A DNA stretch of 7,599 bases, from positions 1 to 7,599 of the forward strand of contig JABHEX010000179.1 of assembly GCA_018676385.1 (NCBI GenBank). Reading direction: 5' to 3'. The notes below the pieces were generated by a model, which did not search any database, was not told where the DNA came from, and worked only from the letters and a program-made list of their open reading frames with translations. Positions 6,642 through 7,599 of the stretch are shown here, piece after piece. The stretch is from Akkermansiaceae bacterium. Lineage in GTDB: Bacteria > Verrucomicrobiota > Verrucomicrobiia > Verrucomicrobiales > Akkermansiaceae. Positions within the stretch are counted from its first letter, which is position 1. Each line of letters opens with the position of its first letter. Position numbers and translations under genes: made by a program.

Positions 6642-7599
6642 CTAAATAGAAATGTCCAGATCTGCCATCGCTTGCTCAATTCGCTTCTCAGAAACTTTCA
6701 TTTTGCGAGGGAAGCTTGGAGCAAATTCTGACACGCGCCATTCCATGAGCCACCAGCCTAACTGCCAAATTTCTGCATTCTTGGGCTCTACTTTCCATAA
6801 CTCAAACCACGGCTTCCAAAGTCTCTGAATTCGCTCGCGTTTTTCATCATCTTTGATCTGGGGTAAACTTTGCAGTCTCTTAAGACGTTCCTCCATCGCC
6901 TGGAAATACCTTCCATATTGACAGAAGCGGGCATAACCAGCCCGCCAAATAAAATTACTACTCAACAGCCAATCAATTTCTTCGCTCAAGTCGTTCGCAA
7001 TCACATACACGTTGCGGCCGCTCTCGTGTAACTCGATCCAGTCAGTAATAACGCGGTGGCTATCGATCATCGCTTCAAATCCTTTCGCTACCTTTTCCGC
7101 ACAGTTGAACAGCTCACCTTTTCCGTTTGATGATACGGATTTAAATTGATCAGCCGAACGCGGAAGTGCCATTCCCATGGCACCCTCACAGGCGATACGC
7201 AGCATCTGATCCATACCTTCACCTTTGGTTCGCTCCATCATCGGCAGCATCATCTTTCCCGCAATCCCGAGAGGAAACTGTCGGTGCACGTAATCCAACT
7301 GACTTGCCTGATCAATCTGGAAAAGCCTTACGCATCCGGCACGGTGGCTCTCATGAGCATCAGAACAATCTAGGAAGGCACGCATACCCACCGTCTCGCC
7401 CTCATCAACCAACGCAGGAAAGACACCGTCGTCCGTAACTTCCGGAATATCGCCAAAGTCCCAACCTTCACCTCCGGTCATCTCCCACTCTTCATTAACT
7501 AGAATTTCACGCCGTTCACGCATCATACCACTCAGCTTCTGGCGTATTCCCTCCGCATCTTCTCCAAAACCAAGTTCCTCCTCGTCATCACTCCAGACA
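6642..7599 (-). CDS. hrpA: C-terminal part of ATP-dependent RNA helicase HrpA (DUF3418 region), cut by the right edge
   Basis: The frame is open from the right edge to TAG 6644-6642, giving about 318 residues of the C-terminus. The Met codon at 7526 is internal, because 24 further codons (from VWSDDEEELG) are open upstream of it. Recognisable HrpA features are WDFGDIPE, FPALVDEGETVGMRAF, a SHRAG-x(3)-RLF block, YGRYFQAMEERLKRL and the ending EWRVSEFAPSFPRKMKVSEKRIEQAM. These align by eye with the end of E. coli HrpA, for example its WPALVDE and its RVS-x-FA, PYP, SDKRIL ending. HrpA is a DEAH-box helicase that E. coli uses in mRNA processing and rescue of stalled ribosomes. The helicase motor domains lie outside the window, so whether the full protein is intact cannot be seen. 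It heads the visible part of an operon with the TMEM220-like gene and queG. Confidence 0.92.
   Translation of the reverse strand, partial: VWSDDEEELGFGEDAEGIRQKLSGMMRERREILVNEEWEMTGGEGWDFGDIPEVTDDGVFPALVDEGETVGMRAFLDCSDAHESHRAGCVRLFQIDQASQLDYVHRQFPLGIAGKMMLPMMERTKGEGMDQMLRIACEGAMGMALPRSADQFKSVSSNGKGELFNCAEKVAKGFEAMIDSHRVITDWIELHESGRNVYVIANDLSEEIDWLLSSNFIWRAGYARFCQYGRYFQAMEERLKRLQSLPQIKDDEKRERIQRLWKPWFELWKVEPKNAEIWQLGWWLMEWRVSEFAPSFPRKMKVSEKRIEQAMADLDISI

Noticed and set aside
6623..6679. Longer 142-residue form of the TMEM220-like protein
   Set aside because: It would overlap hrpA by 38 bases and put a charged leader before the first membrane segment. The start at 6622 has an AAGG site at good spacing.
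1..7599. Defence island, prophage, CRISPR, insertion sequence or other mobile system
   Set aside because: All sizeable genes match housekeeping or envelope families. There are no terminal repeats, recombinase motifs or regularly spaced repeats, and no obvious shift in composition.

Overview
The window reads as a stretch of ordinary chromosome from a Gram-negative bacterium of the Planctomycetes-Verrucomicrobia-Chlamydiae type, most likely a free-living or marine verrucomicrobium of the Rubritalea/Akkermansia relatives. The lineage call is inference. It rests on the style of the outer-membrane porin (short signal peptide, acidic loops, terminal Phe), a secreted cyclophilin with a long beta-rich tail, weak Shine-Dalgarno use and moderate GC. 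I see no tRNA, rRNA, CRISPR array, insertion sequence, integrase or phage gene.

Layout, left to right. Positions 1-129 are the open 3' end of an unidentified rightward gene. A leftward pair follows: a secreted cyclophilin-type peptidyl-prolyl isomerase (1697-3001) and, 46 bases downstream of it, a ModF-like protein with two ATP-binding domains (193-1650). A 70-base divergent intergenic region separates the cyclophilin from a rightward HAD-IB phosphatase (3072-3812). A 153-base spacer with an inverted repeat and an 11-base tandem repeat precedes a rightward outer-membrane porin (3966-5186). The porin meets a leftward operon head to head at a strong terminator hairpin (5215-5246). That operon is, in transcription order, the 3' end of hrpA (6642-7599, cut by the right edge), a TMEM220-like membrane protein (6251-6622) and queG (5226-6254).

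The genes do not form one pathway. HrpA (RNA helicase) and QueG (last step of queuosine synthesis in tRNA) both deal with RNA or translation and are tightly packed with the small membrane protein. The last junction is a 4-base GTGA stop/start overlap that suggests translational coupling. The porin and the cyclophilin are envelope proteins, the cyclophilin probably periplasmic or secreted. ModF is a soluble ATPase related to molybdate-transport ATPases, but no modA, modB or molybdenum-cofactor gene is in view.

I found no convincing new biological system. The observations most worth a second look are the overlap of convergent ends at 5215-5246 (terminator stem doubling as the queG 3' coding end), the Shine-Dalgarno-less porin leader with tandem repeats, the uncharacterised C-terminal half of the cyclophilin, and the conserved-looking hrpA/TMEM220/queG arrangement.
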